DNA of 10,725 bases from Vulcanimicrobiota bacterium (GCA_030040695.1 JASHTE010000183.1:1-10725); one strand, 5' to 3'. Positions 1 to 7,001 are shown, counted from the first letter of the stretch. The notes: generated by a model from the letters alone, not told the origin. Translations and numbers: made by a program.

Positions 1-294
1 AAGGCAGCGAGCCAACAGCTTGCCACGTACGCGGAGAAAGAGCGCAGATACTACGGGCTGCAATTCCAGCAAGCAGGGTCGAACACACAGAAGCAGCAGC
101 AAGTTGCGAACGCCTACAACAAGGCGATGAGCGACGAGCAGGACGCGCTCCTCAAGCCGGTCGTCGACCATGCTCAGGCCATCACGGCGCAGGTCGCGCA
201 ACGGAAGGGGTTGCTGCTCGTCATCGATCACGCCGACATTCTTTACGGCGGGACGGACATCACGAACGATGTCCAAAATGCGCTCAGCAAGTAA
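1..294 (+). CDS. OmpH/Skp-family periplasmic chaperone, C-terminal part (5' truncated)
   Basis: This is the last 97 residues of a protein whose start lies before the window; frame 1 is open from the first base to the TAA at 292-294. The first half is glutamine- and alanine-rich with heptad-like spacing, as in the coiled-coil arms of Skp. The end (AQRKGLLLVIDHADILYGG, then TDITNDVQNAL) matches the closing strand and helix of the OmpH/Skp family (PF03938), typically 'KGY-LVxD...DIT.xV...L'. Family members are periplasmic holdases for unfolded outer-membrane proteins. The next gene starts inside this one, so the two are probably co-translated. Two further OmpH-like genes follow. The family call is fairly firm; whether this copy is the true Skp cannot be told without the N-terminus. 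Confidence 0.8.
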   Translation, partial: KAASQQLATYAEKERRYYGLQFQQAGSNTQKQQQVANAYNKAMSDEQDALLKPVVDHAQAITAQVAQRKGLLLVIDHADILYGGTDITNDVQNALSK

Positions 295-1558
295 GATCGC
301 GGTCGTGACGCTCTGTACTCTCGGCGCGCTCTCCGCCTGTCAGGGAGTTGACGTCAATTCCCCGAACATCCGCGGCATTGCCTACGTCAAGGTGGACGAC
401 GTGATGAAGCATGCGCCGCTCTACCCGCAGCTCTCGCGGCTCGACGACGCAATCGCCATGGTCGACCTCACGGAGGCGGCACCGAGCGTCCCGCGCAGCG
501 CCGCGCAGATTGCGAGCGAAGACAAGAAGCTCCTTGCCGAGCTCAATGCGGCAAAGAAGCGTACGCAGCAGATCATCTATCAGAAGCAGCGCGACTACGC
601 TGCGCGCGAACAGGCTGCCGTCGCCACCGCGCTCGGCGCGGCACACGGAAGGTCACCGGGGGACGCCGCGGCCGCCTTTGGGCGGGTTTCACAGCAGCAG
701 GCGGAGGCGGCTGAGGCGCAAGCCGGACGCGACTTCCAGGCGTACCAACAGAGCGTCGTGCAGCAGAGCAATGGCGCCGCGCGAAGCGTTGTGAGCCGGC
801 TCCAACAGGAAGCCGTAGAGAAGCTCCAGGCGAAGCAGCTCCAGGAACAGCAGCGCGAGACCGACCTCCAGCTGGAACTCTCGCGGCAAGATGCGACGAG
901 ACGGCTCGCGCTTCAGACGCGGCTCTCGATGCTCGCCCTGGACGATGCCACCCGCAGGCAGCTCGAGGCACAGCTCAACGCGATCACGACGCGCGAGAGC
1001 ACCGCGATGGCGGCACAGCGCGAAGTGGACCGCCGCGAGTACCTCGCCTATCGCGAGCAGGTGACAACGCAGATGAACGCCGCCATGCACGGGCAGCTGT
1101 CGCAGATCCAGTCGCAGACGCAAACCGAACTCGCAAGTCGGCGCAATCAGGTCGGGGCGCAACTACGGGCGATGGTGGCTCCGCCGATCGGGCGGGTCGC
1201 ACCGGCGACCCAAGCACAGATTCGTAAGATTGCGGCGGAGTTCCAATCGCAGTATCAGACGGACGTGCAAAACGTCATCACCGAATACGCCGAGACGAGC
1301 GACACGCTCGCAGCTCAATATGCCATGCTGCACGCCAGCGACATAACCGCCGCCGGCGCAGTGCAGCAAGAAGTGTTGATTCTCGAGCAGCGCCGCCAGA
1401 CGCTCTACAACCAGATCCTGGCGCAGATTCAGCGCGACGCACAGCGGTTGGCCGAGGAGAAGGGGCTGCGCCTCGTTTTCTCCGACGTCACCGCAGCGCC
1501 GGGCGGATACGACATGACCAATGAACTCATCCGTGACATCGAAAGTGAACGCGAGTGA
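269..1558 (+). CDS. Long OmpH/Skp-like coiled-coil lipoprotein (429 aa)
   Basis: The predicted lipoprotein has a basic N-terminus, a hydrophobic stretch and an LSAC lipobox with Cys24. An OmpH-like first strand and helix follows (IAYVKVDDVMKHAPLYPQL). Then comes a very long Gln/Ala/Arg-rich helical region, roughly residues 90-330, and an OmpH-like closing motif near residues 394-425 (AEEKGLRLVFSDV ... GGYDMTNELI). At 429 residues it is more than twice the usual Skp length of about 160. The middle contains two related blocks beginning DFQAYQQSV (residue 155) and EYLAYREQV (residue 257). ATG 269 is preferred; ATG 278 is also possible and keeps the signal peptide. Upstream in-frame starts would place a non-signal, arginine-rich extension before the lipobox. 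It overlaps the preceding gene by 26 bases. It is probably a membrane-anchored periplasmic chaperone or spacer; that role is inferred. Confidence 0.75.
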   Translation: MSKMRSASKIAVVTLCTLGALSACQGVDVNSPNIRGIAYVKVDDVMKHAPLYPQLSRLDDAIAMVDLTEAAPSVPRSAAQIASEDKKLLAELNAAKKRTQQIIYQKQRDYAAREQAAVATALGAAHGRSPGDAAAAFGRVSQQQAEAAEAQAGRDFQAYQQSVVQQSNGAARSVVSRLQQEAVEKLQAKQLQEQQRETDLQLELSRQDATRRLALQTRLSMLALDDATRRQLEAQLNAITTRESTAMAAQREVDRREYLAYREQVTTQMNAAMHGQLSQIQSQTQTELASRRNQVGAQLRAMVAPPIGRVAPATQAQIRKIAAEFQSQYQTDVQNVITEYAETSDTLAAQYAMLHASDITAAGAVQQEVLILEQRRQTLYNQILAQIQRDAQRLAEEKGLRLVFSDVTAAPGGYDMTNELIRDIESERE

Positions 1559-1965
1559 CAAAACACGCCATACTCCTCATTCTCATCACCGCTGCCGGGC
1601 TCGCGGGCTGCGCACCGTCTTCGCCGATCGGGCTCGTCGACACGCAGCGCATCGTCGCGAACTGGTCGCAGTATCAGGGATACCAAGCTGAGCTGATGCT
1701 CGAGGAACAGACGATCGCGCAGAGCCACGCCAGCACACAGCAGAAGCAGAGCGAAGCGCAGCAGCTGCAGCAACGCTACGGCAAAATCGAGCAGCAGCTC
1801 GCCGGCGAGCTGCAAAGCGCGGCGGCACAAGTGGCGAAGGCGCGAGGACTCAAGCTCGTCTTCACGCGGCAAGGCGTCGGGTGGGGAGGAGTCGACATCA
1901 CACCCGACGTCGAGAAGGCGTTGAACATCACGGAGAGCGCAACGCCGGCTGCGTCGCCGAGCTAA
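1555..1965 (+). CDS. Short OmpH/Skp-like lipoprotein (136 aa)
   Basis: The GTG start overlaps the upstream TGA (GTGA at 1555-1558), implying translational coupling. Residues 1-19 form a clear lipoprotein signal ending in LAGC, with Cys19 as the lipidation site. Directly after it comes the classic OmpH opening (IGLVDTQRIVANWSQYQGYQ), then only about 45-50 residues of Gln-rich coiled coil, then the family closing motif (AKARGLKLVFTRQGVGWGG, VDITPDVEKAL). Both halves of the Skp trimerisation body are therefore present but the arms are much shorter than in E. coli Skp. The tail is Ala/Ser/Pro-rich. It sits one base before lpxD, as skp does before lpxD in many diderms. It is probably a periplasmic chaperone tethered to a membrane; how it divides labour with its two neighbours is unknown. 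Confidence 0.82.
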   Translation: MTKHAILLILITAAGLAGCAPSSPIGLVDTQRIVANWSQYQGYQAELMLEEQTIAQSHASTQQKQSEAQQLQQRYGKIEQQLAGELQSAAAQVAKARGLKLVFTRQGVGWGGVDITPDVEKALNITESATPAASPS

Positions 1966-1966
1966 C

Positions 1967-2995
1967 ATGTTGGGGAGCGTCGGCGATCTGGCCGCCCTCG
2001 TGGGCGGCCGTGTCGTCGGCGACGCACGCACGCCGATCGCGTGCATTACGGCAGTGGGCGAAGCGACGCCGGACGCGCTGACATTTGCAACCGACGAGCA
2101 TTTCCTGATCGCCGCGGGCACGAGCAGTGCTGCGGCGATACTCGTCGCATCAAACCTTGCGCAACGAGCGGGAAACGAGAAGCCGCTGATCGTCGTCGAC
2201 AACGTCCGGGCCGCGCTTGCGGTCTTGCTCGAGCGGCTCCGCCCACCGCGGCCGAGCGGGCCGTTCCGCCATCCTACCGCAGTGGTCGAGGCATCTGCGC
2301 GCATCGGTGAGCGCGTCTATCTCGATGCCCACGCGTACGTCGGCGCGAACGCCGAGCTCGGCACTGACTGCATCGTCGGCGTCGGCGCGTACGTCGGCGC
2401 GGGCGTGACAGTCGGCGAAGGGACATGGCTCCATGCGAATGCGCACATCATGGATGGATGCGTCGTGGGACGGCATGCCGTGCTTCATGCCGGCTGTGTT
2501 ATCGGCAGCGAAGGATTCGGTTGGGCGTTCCTCGATGACCGGCTCGAACGCATTCCGCAAACGGGAAACGTCGTGCTCGGTGACTTCGTCGAAATCGGAG
2601 CGAGCAGCTGCGTCGATCGCGCGCAGCTGGGGAGCACATCAATAGGTGAGGGCACCAAGATCGACAACCTCGTTCAGATCGGACACAATTGCCGTATCGG
2701 GCGCCACTGCGTCTTCGCGGCGCTGACGGGGCTTGCCGGTTCGACGATCGTCGGCGACAATGTAAAAGTTGGAGGTCAGGTCGGCTTCAAAGGGCACATC
2801 ACCGTCGGCTCCGGCGTGACGATCGCGGGGCAAACCGGTGTATGGGGCGATGTTCCCGACGGCACGGTGCTCTCGGGGATGCCCGGACGCGAGCATCGCG
2901 AACACCTCAAGACGGAGGTCATGCTTCGGAGGTTGCCAAAGCTCGTTGCTCGTGTCGAGGCACTGGAGCGCGAGCTCGCGCGCTCGAAGGAATAG
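1967..2995 (+). CDS. lpxD: UDP-3-O-(3-hydroxyacyl)glucosamine N-acyltransferase LpxD
   Basis: LpxD adds the second 3-hydroxyacyl chain, from acyl-ACP, to the 2-amino group of UDP-3-O-acylglucosamine in the cytoplasm. The 342-residue length is typical. Residues 1 to about 95 resemble the uridine-binding domain (LPSxLGxxVxGD-like start, DALTFATDEHF, a VVDNVRAAL segment). From about residue 100 hexapeptide repeats form a left-handed beta-helix. The DNLVQIGHNCRIG segment holds the catalytic histidine, His240, equivalent to His239 of E. coli. The GSEGFGWAF segment and the closing VLSGMPGREHREH and C-terminal helix are also family hallmarks. ATG 1967 is one base after the preceding stop. No strong Shine-Dalgarno is visible, so expression may rely on coupling to the upstream gene. 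lpxC follows after 15 bases. Confidence 0.97.
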   Translation: MLGSVGDLAALVGGRVVGDARTPIACITAVGEATPDALTFATDEHFLIAAGTSSAAAILVASNLAQRAGNEKPLIVVDNVRAALAVLLERLRPPRPSGPFRHPTAVVEASARIGERVYLDAHAYVGANAELGTDCIVGVGAYVGAGVTVGEGTWLHANAHIMDGCVVGRHAVLHAGCVIGSEGFGWAFLDDRLERIPQTGNVVLGDFVEIGASSCVDRAQLGSTSIGEGTKIDNLVQIGHNCRIGRHCVFAALTGLAGSTIVGDNVKVGGQVGFKGHITVGSGVTIAGQTGVWGDVPDGTVLSGMPGREHREHLKTEVMLRRLPKLVARVEALERELARSKE

Positions 2996-3010
2996 GCGAG
3001 CGGTCTTCTC

Positions 3011-3868
3011 GTGAATCAGAGCACTCTCGCCGGCGCCGTTCGTTTCGACGGCGTCGGATTGCACACGGGAGCACCGGCAAGCGTCGAGATCCAGCCGGCA
3101 GCGGTGGATTTTGGTGTGCAGTTCGTGTTGGGCGAGACACTCGTCGCCGCGCACGCGGACAACGTCGTCGACACGTCGCGGGCGACGGTGCTCGGTGACG
3201 GACGAAAGCGCCTTTCGACGGTCGAACACGTGCTGTCGGCGCTCTTCGGCATGGAGGTGACGAACGCACGCGTCGTCGTGGACGGCGAAGAGATTCCCGT
3301 CGTCGACGGCAGCGCGCAAGCCTTCGCCGACGCGTTCGCAGCAGTGGGAGTCGTGTCGCAACCAGCGCCGGCCTGGCAGCTAGAGCTCGCCGAGCCGTTC
3401 GAAGTGCGCGACGATGGGAGCGCGCTCGTGCTTCTTCCAAGTGATGCGTTACGCATCCGGTTCGTTGCGGACTTTCCTCAACCGATCGGCTTGCAATACC
3501 TCGACGTGCGCGTCGACGCCCAGAGTTACCGCGGGTGCATTGCTCCAGCCCGCACGTTCGGATATCTGCACGAAGTCGAGGCGCTGCGCGCGCGTGGGCT
3601 CGCGCTCGGCGGGACGCTCGAAAACGCACTCGTCTTCTCACCGAGCGGCCCGATGCAAGAGCTGCGTTGGCCCGACGAAGTGGTGCGACACAAGGTTCTC
3701 GATCTGCTCGGCGACATTGCGTTACTCGGCCCAAGACTCCGTTGCGAAATCATCGCGATCAAGAGCGGGCATGCGCTGCACGTGCGCGCGATGCGCGAGC
3801 TGCGCGCGAGGTATGTGCGCGACGCGGGAGGCGCGCTCCAGGCGCTCGGGGCTCGCACGAACGAGTAA
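3011..3868 (+). CDS. lpxC: UDP-3-O-acyl-N-acetylglucosamine deacetylase LpxC
   Basis: LpxC is the zinc-dependent deacetylase that commits UDP-GlcNAc derivatives to lipid A. The GTG start gives MNQSTLAGAVRFDGVGLHTG, matching the family N-terminus with its GVGLHTG motif. The metal site is intact: STVEH (His73), VRHKVLDLLGD (His227 and Asp231). The catalytic histidine lies in KSGHAL (His254; His265 in E. coli), and Glu72 is the general base. The 285 residues are slightly short of the usual 300, mainly at the C-terminus. The E. coli-type C-terminal tail read by FtsH is not obviously present, so regulation by proteolysis cannot be assumed. It is not fused to FabZ as it is in Bacteroidota; fabZ is a separate gene 13 bases downstream. 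Confidence 0.97.
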   Translation: MNQSTLAGAVRFDGVGLHTGAPASVEIQPAAVDFGVQFVLGETLVAAHADNVVDTSRATVLGDGRKRLSTVEHVLSALFGMEVTNARVVVDGEEIPVVDGSAQAFADAFAAVGVVSQPAPAWQLELAEPFEVRDDGSALVLLPSDALRIRFVADFPQPIGLQYLDVRVDAQSYRGCIAPARTFGYLHEVEALRARGLALGGTLENALVFSPSGPMQELRWPDEVVRHKVLDLLGDIALLGPRLRCEIIAIKSGHALHVRAMRELRARYVRDAGGALQALGARTNE

Positions 3869-3870
3869 GG
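3867..3870 (+). promoter_or_regulatory. Ribosome binding site favouring the fabZ ATG start
   Basis: An AAGG core, overlapping the lpxC stop codon, lies 11 bases before ATG 3882 but only 2 bases before the in-frame GTG at 3873. The spacing therefore supports the ATG. The GGGAAG just ahead of the ATG is too close to be used. Confidence 0.45.
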
Positions 3871-3881
3871 CCGTGGGAAGC

Positions 3882-4346
3882 ATGGATATTCAGCAGATCA
3901 TGGAGATTCTGCCGCACCGATACCCGATGCTGCTGGTCGACCGCATCCTCGACCTCGAGCCGATGGTCTTCGTGCGCGGCTATAAGAACATCACGTTCAA
4001 CGAGCCGGTGTTCGTCGGCCACTTCCCCGGGTATCCCGTCTTGCCGGGTGTCTATCAGATCGAGGCGCTTGCGCAGTTGGGCGGCGCGGTCGTCCTGCGC
4101 CGCGGAGAGTTCGCGCGGAAGATACCGTATCTCGTCGGCATCGACAAGGCGAAGTTTCGCCGCCCCGTGGTTCCCGGGGATCGCCTCGATATGGAGATCC
4201 GTATGCTGCGGCACAAGCGTAACATCGGCTGGGTGAGGGCGGAGGCGCGCGTCGGTGACGAGATCGCGTGCATCGCGGAGCTGATGTTCTCGATCAACTC
4301 GAACGACAGGATGGTCGGCGGCGACGCCTCAGTCCTGCGCTCATGA
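3882..4346 (+). CDS. fabZ: 3-hydroxyacyl-ACP dehydratase FabZ
   Basis: FabZ dehydrates 3-hydroxyacyl-ACP to trans-2-enoyl-ACP in fatty acid elongation. It competes with LpxA and LpxD for the same substrate, which explains its place among lpx genes. The 154-residue hot-dog protein opens with MDIQQIMEILPHRYPMLLVD. His12 and Glu61 (in VLPGVYQIEALAQLGG) form the catalytic pair. The GHFPGYPVLPG loop differs slightly from the usual FPGHPIMPG. IDKAKFRRPVVPGD is the conserved FabZ segment. The frame is open far upstream inside lpxC, but homology begins at the ATG. It ends in an ATGA overlap with lpxA (4343-4346). The last dozen residues, after the core SINSND, look like an unconserved tail created by this overlap. 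Confidence 0.96.
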   Translation: MDIQQIMEILPHRYPMLLVDRILDLEPMVFVRGYKNITFNEPVFVGHFPGYPVLPGVYQIEALAQLGGAVVLRRGEFARKIPYLVGIDKAKFRRPVVPGDRLDMEIRMLRHKRNIGWVRAEARVGDEIACIAELMFSINSNDRMVGGDASVLRS

Positions 4347-5110
4347 TCCATCCCACTGCGGTCGTTCACCCGAACGCAAAGATCGCGCCGAACGTCGAAA
4401 TCGGCCCCTATTGCATCGTTGGGGAGAACGTCTCAATCGGCGCCGGGACGATTTTGCAGGGGCACATCGTCGTGAACGGCTGGACGGAGATCGGCGCGGA
4501 CTGTGTCGTCTACCCCTTCGCGACGATCGGCGCCGCCTCGCAGGACCGTAAGTATGCGGGAGAGCGCGCCTATACGAAGATCGGCAGTCGAACGACGCTA
4601 CGCGAATACGTCTCGATTCAGCGCGCCACCGGCGAGGGCGCGATGACCGCGGTCGGCGACGACTGCCTCCTCCTCGCCTACGTACATATCGCCCACAATT
4701 GCCTGATCGGCAACGGCGTGACGATGAGCAATCTCGCGCAGCTCGCAGGCCACGTCGAAATCGGCGACTACGCATTGCTCGGCGGCATGTCCGGCGTCCA
4801 CCAATTTACGCGCATCGGCAGGTACGCGATGGTCGGCGGCATGTCGAAGATCAACAAAGATCTACCGCCGTTCTTTCTCGTCGAGGGAAACCCAGCGCAG
4901 CCATACGGCCTGAATAGCGTCGGACTGCGGCGCGCGGGTTTCACGGCGGAAGAGCGCAACGAGATAAAACGCTTTTACAAGCTGCTCTACGATCCGAAGA
5001 TGAACGTCTCACGCGCGGTCGAAGCGATGCGCGCCTCGGTTCAGACGAGTAGAGGACAAGAGATCATCGCTTTTCTCGAAGCGCCGTCACAGCGCGGAAT
5101 CCTGAAGTAG
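4343..5110 (+). CDS. lpxA: UDP-N-acetylglucosamine 3-O-acyltransferase LpxA
   Basis: LpxA catalyses the first step of lipid A synthesis, moving a 3-hydroxyacyl chain from ACP to O-3 of UDP-GlcNAc. The start is set by the ATGA overlap with fabZ and gives MIHPTAVVHPNAKIAPNVEI, the family N-terminus. The 255 residues (262 in E. coli) consist of a hexapeptide-repeat beta-helix to about residue 185 and a helical C-terminal domain (GLRRAGFTAEERNEIKRFYK). The catalytic base is His118 in HIAHNCLIG (His125 in E. coli), and His153 in VHQF matches His160. The acyl-chain ruler position (E. coli Gly173) is Gly166 here, which favours a long acyl chain. The pyrophosphate loop SQDRKY is present. No Shine-Dalgarno is obvious, so translation is probably coupled to fabZ. 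Confidence 0.97.
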   Translation: MIHPTAVVHPNAKIAPNVEIGPYCIVGENVSIGAGTILQGHIVVNGWTEIGADCVVYPFATIGAASQDRKYAGERAYTKIGSRTTLREYVSIQRATGEGAMTAVGDDCLLLAYVHIAHNCLIGNGVTMSNLAQLAGHVEIGDYALLGGMSGVHQFTRIGRYAMVGGMSKINKDLPPFFLVEGNPAQPYGLNSVGLRRAGFTAEERNEIKRFYKLLYDPKMNVSRAVEAMRASVQTSRGQEIIAFLEAPSQRGILK

Positions 5111-5119
5111 CCCCCGGGC

Positions 5120-6259
5120 GTGCGGTATTTCTTCTCGACGGGTGAGGCGTCGGGCGAGTTTTCCGCGGTGCTCCTCGCGCGCGCACTGCGCGCGCGCGAT
5201 CCAGAGGCGCAGTTCGAAGGAATCGGCGCATCGCGTATGCGTGAGGAAGGCGTGCGGCTATGGCGCGATCACACGGGATGGGCGTCGATGGGAGTGGTCG
5301 CGGCAATTCCCCGCATCCCGCGGCTCCTCGTGCAGATGTGGCGCACGGCGCTGCACATCGCGCACGTAAGACCCGACCTCGTCGTGCTCGTAGATTTTGG
5401 CGCCTTCAACGTGCGGCTCGCCGAAACGTTGCGCGAACACCTGCACTACGAAGGACCGATACTCTATCTCTATCCGCCGTCGGCTTGGCTCGACAGTGTG
5501 CGCACTGCGCGAGCGGTCAGCCGGTGGACGACGCCGGTAACCGCTTTTGCTCACCAAGAGGCGTTCTACCGCTCGCTGGGGCTCCCGATCGCGTACTTCG
5601 GTCACCCGCTCCTCGGTGAGTATCACGAACGCGCTGCGCGCCCGGCTCCCGCTCGCGACGCCGGGTGCGTCGCGCTACTCCCGGGAAGTCGTGGCGGCGA
5701 GCTGAGCAGACACATCCCAGTGCTCCTACAAGCGCTCGCCACGCTCCGCGAGCGCCGGCCGCGCGTGCGCGCGACGATTGCCGTCGCAGATCGGCGCTTC
5801 GATCGAGCGGTCGTGTCGGCCATACGCACCGCACGAGTGCCGGAGTTGCGCATCGAGCACGGCGTACGCGACGCGCTCGTGGATGCCGACGCAGCATGGG
5901 TGGCCTCGGGAACGGCGGTTCTCGAGACGCTCTTGCTCGGCGTGCCCGCGATCGCTCTCTACGTTGTCTCGCCGTTCGTCATCTGGTATGGCCGGCGCAT
6001 GCAACGGCGCATCTATGGCGGCCGCTTCATCACGCTGCCGAATCTCGTCGTTCAGGAAGAGATCGTCGAGGAGTACCTGCAGGAGAAGGCGACGCCGGAA
6101 GCGCTGGCAGCAGCGATGGACCGCCTTCTCGAAGATCCACAGCGCATGCGGGAGAAGCTCGCGCGCTTTCGCGTCGCGCTCGGCTCCGAGGAGGCACTCG
6201 AGCGGTGCGCGGATTTTGCCTTTGGGTTGGCGCGCGGCATTTCAGGAAGCATCCCGTGA
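5120..6259 (+). CDS. lpxB: Lipid-A-disaccharide synthase LpxB
   Basis: LpxB (family GT19) joins UDP-2,3-diacylglucosamine and lipid X to make the beta-1,6 tetraacyl-disaccharide 1-phosphate at the inner face of the inner membrane. The 379-residue length is typical. Motifs in order: STGEASGE (residues 6-13), VLVDFGAFN with Asp92 matching E. coli Asp98, LLPGSRGGEL (about 186-195), VASGTAVLE (261-269) for nucleotide-sugar binding, and FITLPNLVVQEEIVEE. Two usually firm segments differ. The DxPDFN motif is DFGAFN, losing the second Asp, and the family SPxVWAW is YPPSAWLD (118-125). The start is GTG 5120, nine bases after lpxA; an earlier start would read into that gene. Its stop overlaps the following phosphoesterase gene by GTGA. 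Confidence 0.93.
   Translation: MRYFFSTGEASGEFSAVLLARALRARDPEAQFEGIGASRMREEGVRLWRDHTGWASMGVVAAIPRIPRLLVQMWRTALHIAHVRPDLVVLVDFGAFNVRLAETLREHLHYEGPILYLYPPSAWLDSVRTARAVSRWTTPVTAFAHQEAFYRSLGLPIAYFGHPLLGEYHERAARPAPARDAGCVALLPGSRGGELSRHIPVLLQALATLRERRPRVRATIAVADRRFDRAVVSAIRTARVPELRIEHGVRDALVDADAAWVASGTAVLETLLLGVPAIALYVVSPFVIWYGRRMQRRIYGGRFITLPNLVVQEEIVEEYLQEKATPEALAAAMDRLLEDPQRMREKLARFRVALGSEEALERCADFAFGLARGISGSIP
6244..6249 (+). promoter_or_regulatory. Ribosome binding site of the phosphoesterase gene
   Basis: AGGAAG within the lpxB 3' end stands six bases before GTG 6256. It supports this start over any earlier start in the same open frame, which would only read through lpxB. Confidence 0.5.
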
Positions 6260-6987
6260 TTCGCCTCTATCACACGTCGGATCTGCACGACCATCGTGGC
6301 TTCGCACCGCGCTTGCGGCAACTGCGGGCGCAGCGCCCCGGGCTCCTCTTCGATTGCGGAGATTCGCTGCGAGGAAGCCAGAGTGTCTATCACCGGCGCG
6401 AGCCGATCGTCGACGAGATCGACCGCGCCGGTTACGACGCTCAGGCGATTGGAAATCGCGAGTTTCACTACATCTTTCGACTCCTCGAAGCGCGCGCGCG
6501 ACGGATGCGCCATCTGCTCGTCTGCACGAACCTCGTCGATACGAAGCGACGCGCGCTCCCGTTCCATTCGTCTCTCGTCTTGGAGCCGGTCGATGGGCCT
6601 CGCGTCCACGTGCTCGGGCTACTCATCATGCAGTATCCCGTGGGCAGCCGTTGGGAGCGCGTGTTCGGATGGCGCTTCCTGCCCCCCGAGGAGGTCGTCG
6701 CACCGTACGCTGCCGGCGTTCCCGACGGTGAGTTGCTTGTCGTGCTCTCTCACGTTGGTCTGCCGCTCGATCGCAAACTCGCATCCGCAGTTCCGCGTAT
6801 CGACTTGATTCTCGGCGGTCACACGCACGACACGCTCTTCGAGCCGGTCTACGAGAGCGGCGTCCCCATCGTGCATGCCGGCCCGTACGGACGGTACGTC
6901 TCCTGCACGGAGCTGGCATACGATTCGGTGCGGCGCCGGTATGGGATTGCGCGCTACGACTTGTTACCGTTGCTCGGCGCACCCTAG
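6256..6987 (+). CDS. Calcineurin-like metallophosphoesterase; candidate UDP-2,3-diacylglucosamine hydrolase
   Basis: This 243-residue protein has all five blocks of the dinuclear metallophosphoesterase fold: HTSDLHDH (Asp9, His11), FDCGDSL (Asp36), AIGNREFHY (Asn67), VVLSHVGL and ILGGHTHD. The overall pattern is nearest to the catalytic domain of 5'-nucleotidase/UshA-type enzymes. It has no signal peptide and no C-terminal nucleotidase domain, so it should be cytoplasmic. The usual GNHE is GNRE, as in the GNRD of LpxH. The gene overlaps lpxB by four bases and is followed by an LpxB-related gene. The pathway needs a UDP-2,3-diacylglucosamine pyrophosphatase (LpxH, LpxI or LpxG), and none of the known forms is recognisable here, so this gene is a good candidate. 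The fold is confident; the lipid A role is inference from context and one motif. It could instead be an unrelated nucleotidase. Confidence 0.8.
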   Translation: MIRLYHTSDLHDHRGFAPRLRQLRAQRPGLLFDCGDSLRGSQSVYHRREPIVDEIDRAGYDAQAIGNREFHYIFRLLEARARRMRHLLVCTNLVDTKRRALPFHSSLVLEPVDGPRVHVLGLLIMQYPVGSRWERVFGWRFLPPEEVVAPYAAGVPDGELLVVLSHVGLPLDRKLASAVPRIDLILGGHTHDTLFEPVYESGVPIVHAGPYGRYVSCTELAYDSVRRRYGIARYDLLPLLGAP

Positions 6988-7001
6988 GCTCCTCGAACGG
7001 C

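Noticed and set aside
170..268. Upstream in-frame extension of the long OmpH-like gene
   Set aside because: The extra 33 residues are Arg/Ser-rich, lie within the preceding gene, and would bury the lipoprotein signal in the interior.
1429..2304. Long minus-strand open frame (291 codons) opposite the OmpH-like genes and the start of lpxD
   Set aside because: It lies fully antisense to well-supported genes, has no recognisable domain and is rich in Arg/Ala/Ser. It fits the spurious antisense frames expected at high GC.
2919..3734. Minus-strand open frame opposite lpxC (271 codons)
   Set aside because: The product is an arginine-rich low-complexity sequence, antisense to lpxC with its intact zinc site. 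It is a GC artefact.
5176..5202. GC-alternating palindromic stretch (gcgcgcgc on both sides of actgc) near the start of lpxB
   Set aside because: It encodes the ordinary ARALRAR segment of LpxB, is inside the gene, and has no T-tract. It is neither a terminator nor a regulatory repeat I can support.
5665..6255. Possible N-terminal extension of the phosphoesterase through lpxB
   Set aside because: The frame is open, but the extension is arginine-rich, overlaps lpxB, and the fold begins exactly at GTG 6256, which has AGGAAG six bases upstream.
6256..6987. Annotation as periplasmic 5'-nucleotidase UshA
   Set aside because: Motifs are similar, but there is no signal peptide, no C-terminal nucleotidase domain, the usual GNHE is GNRE, and the context is lipid A synthesis. 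Only the fold is claimed.
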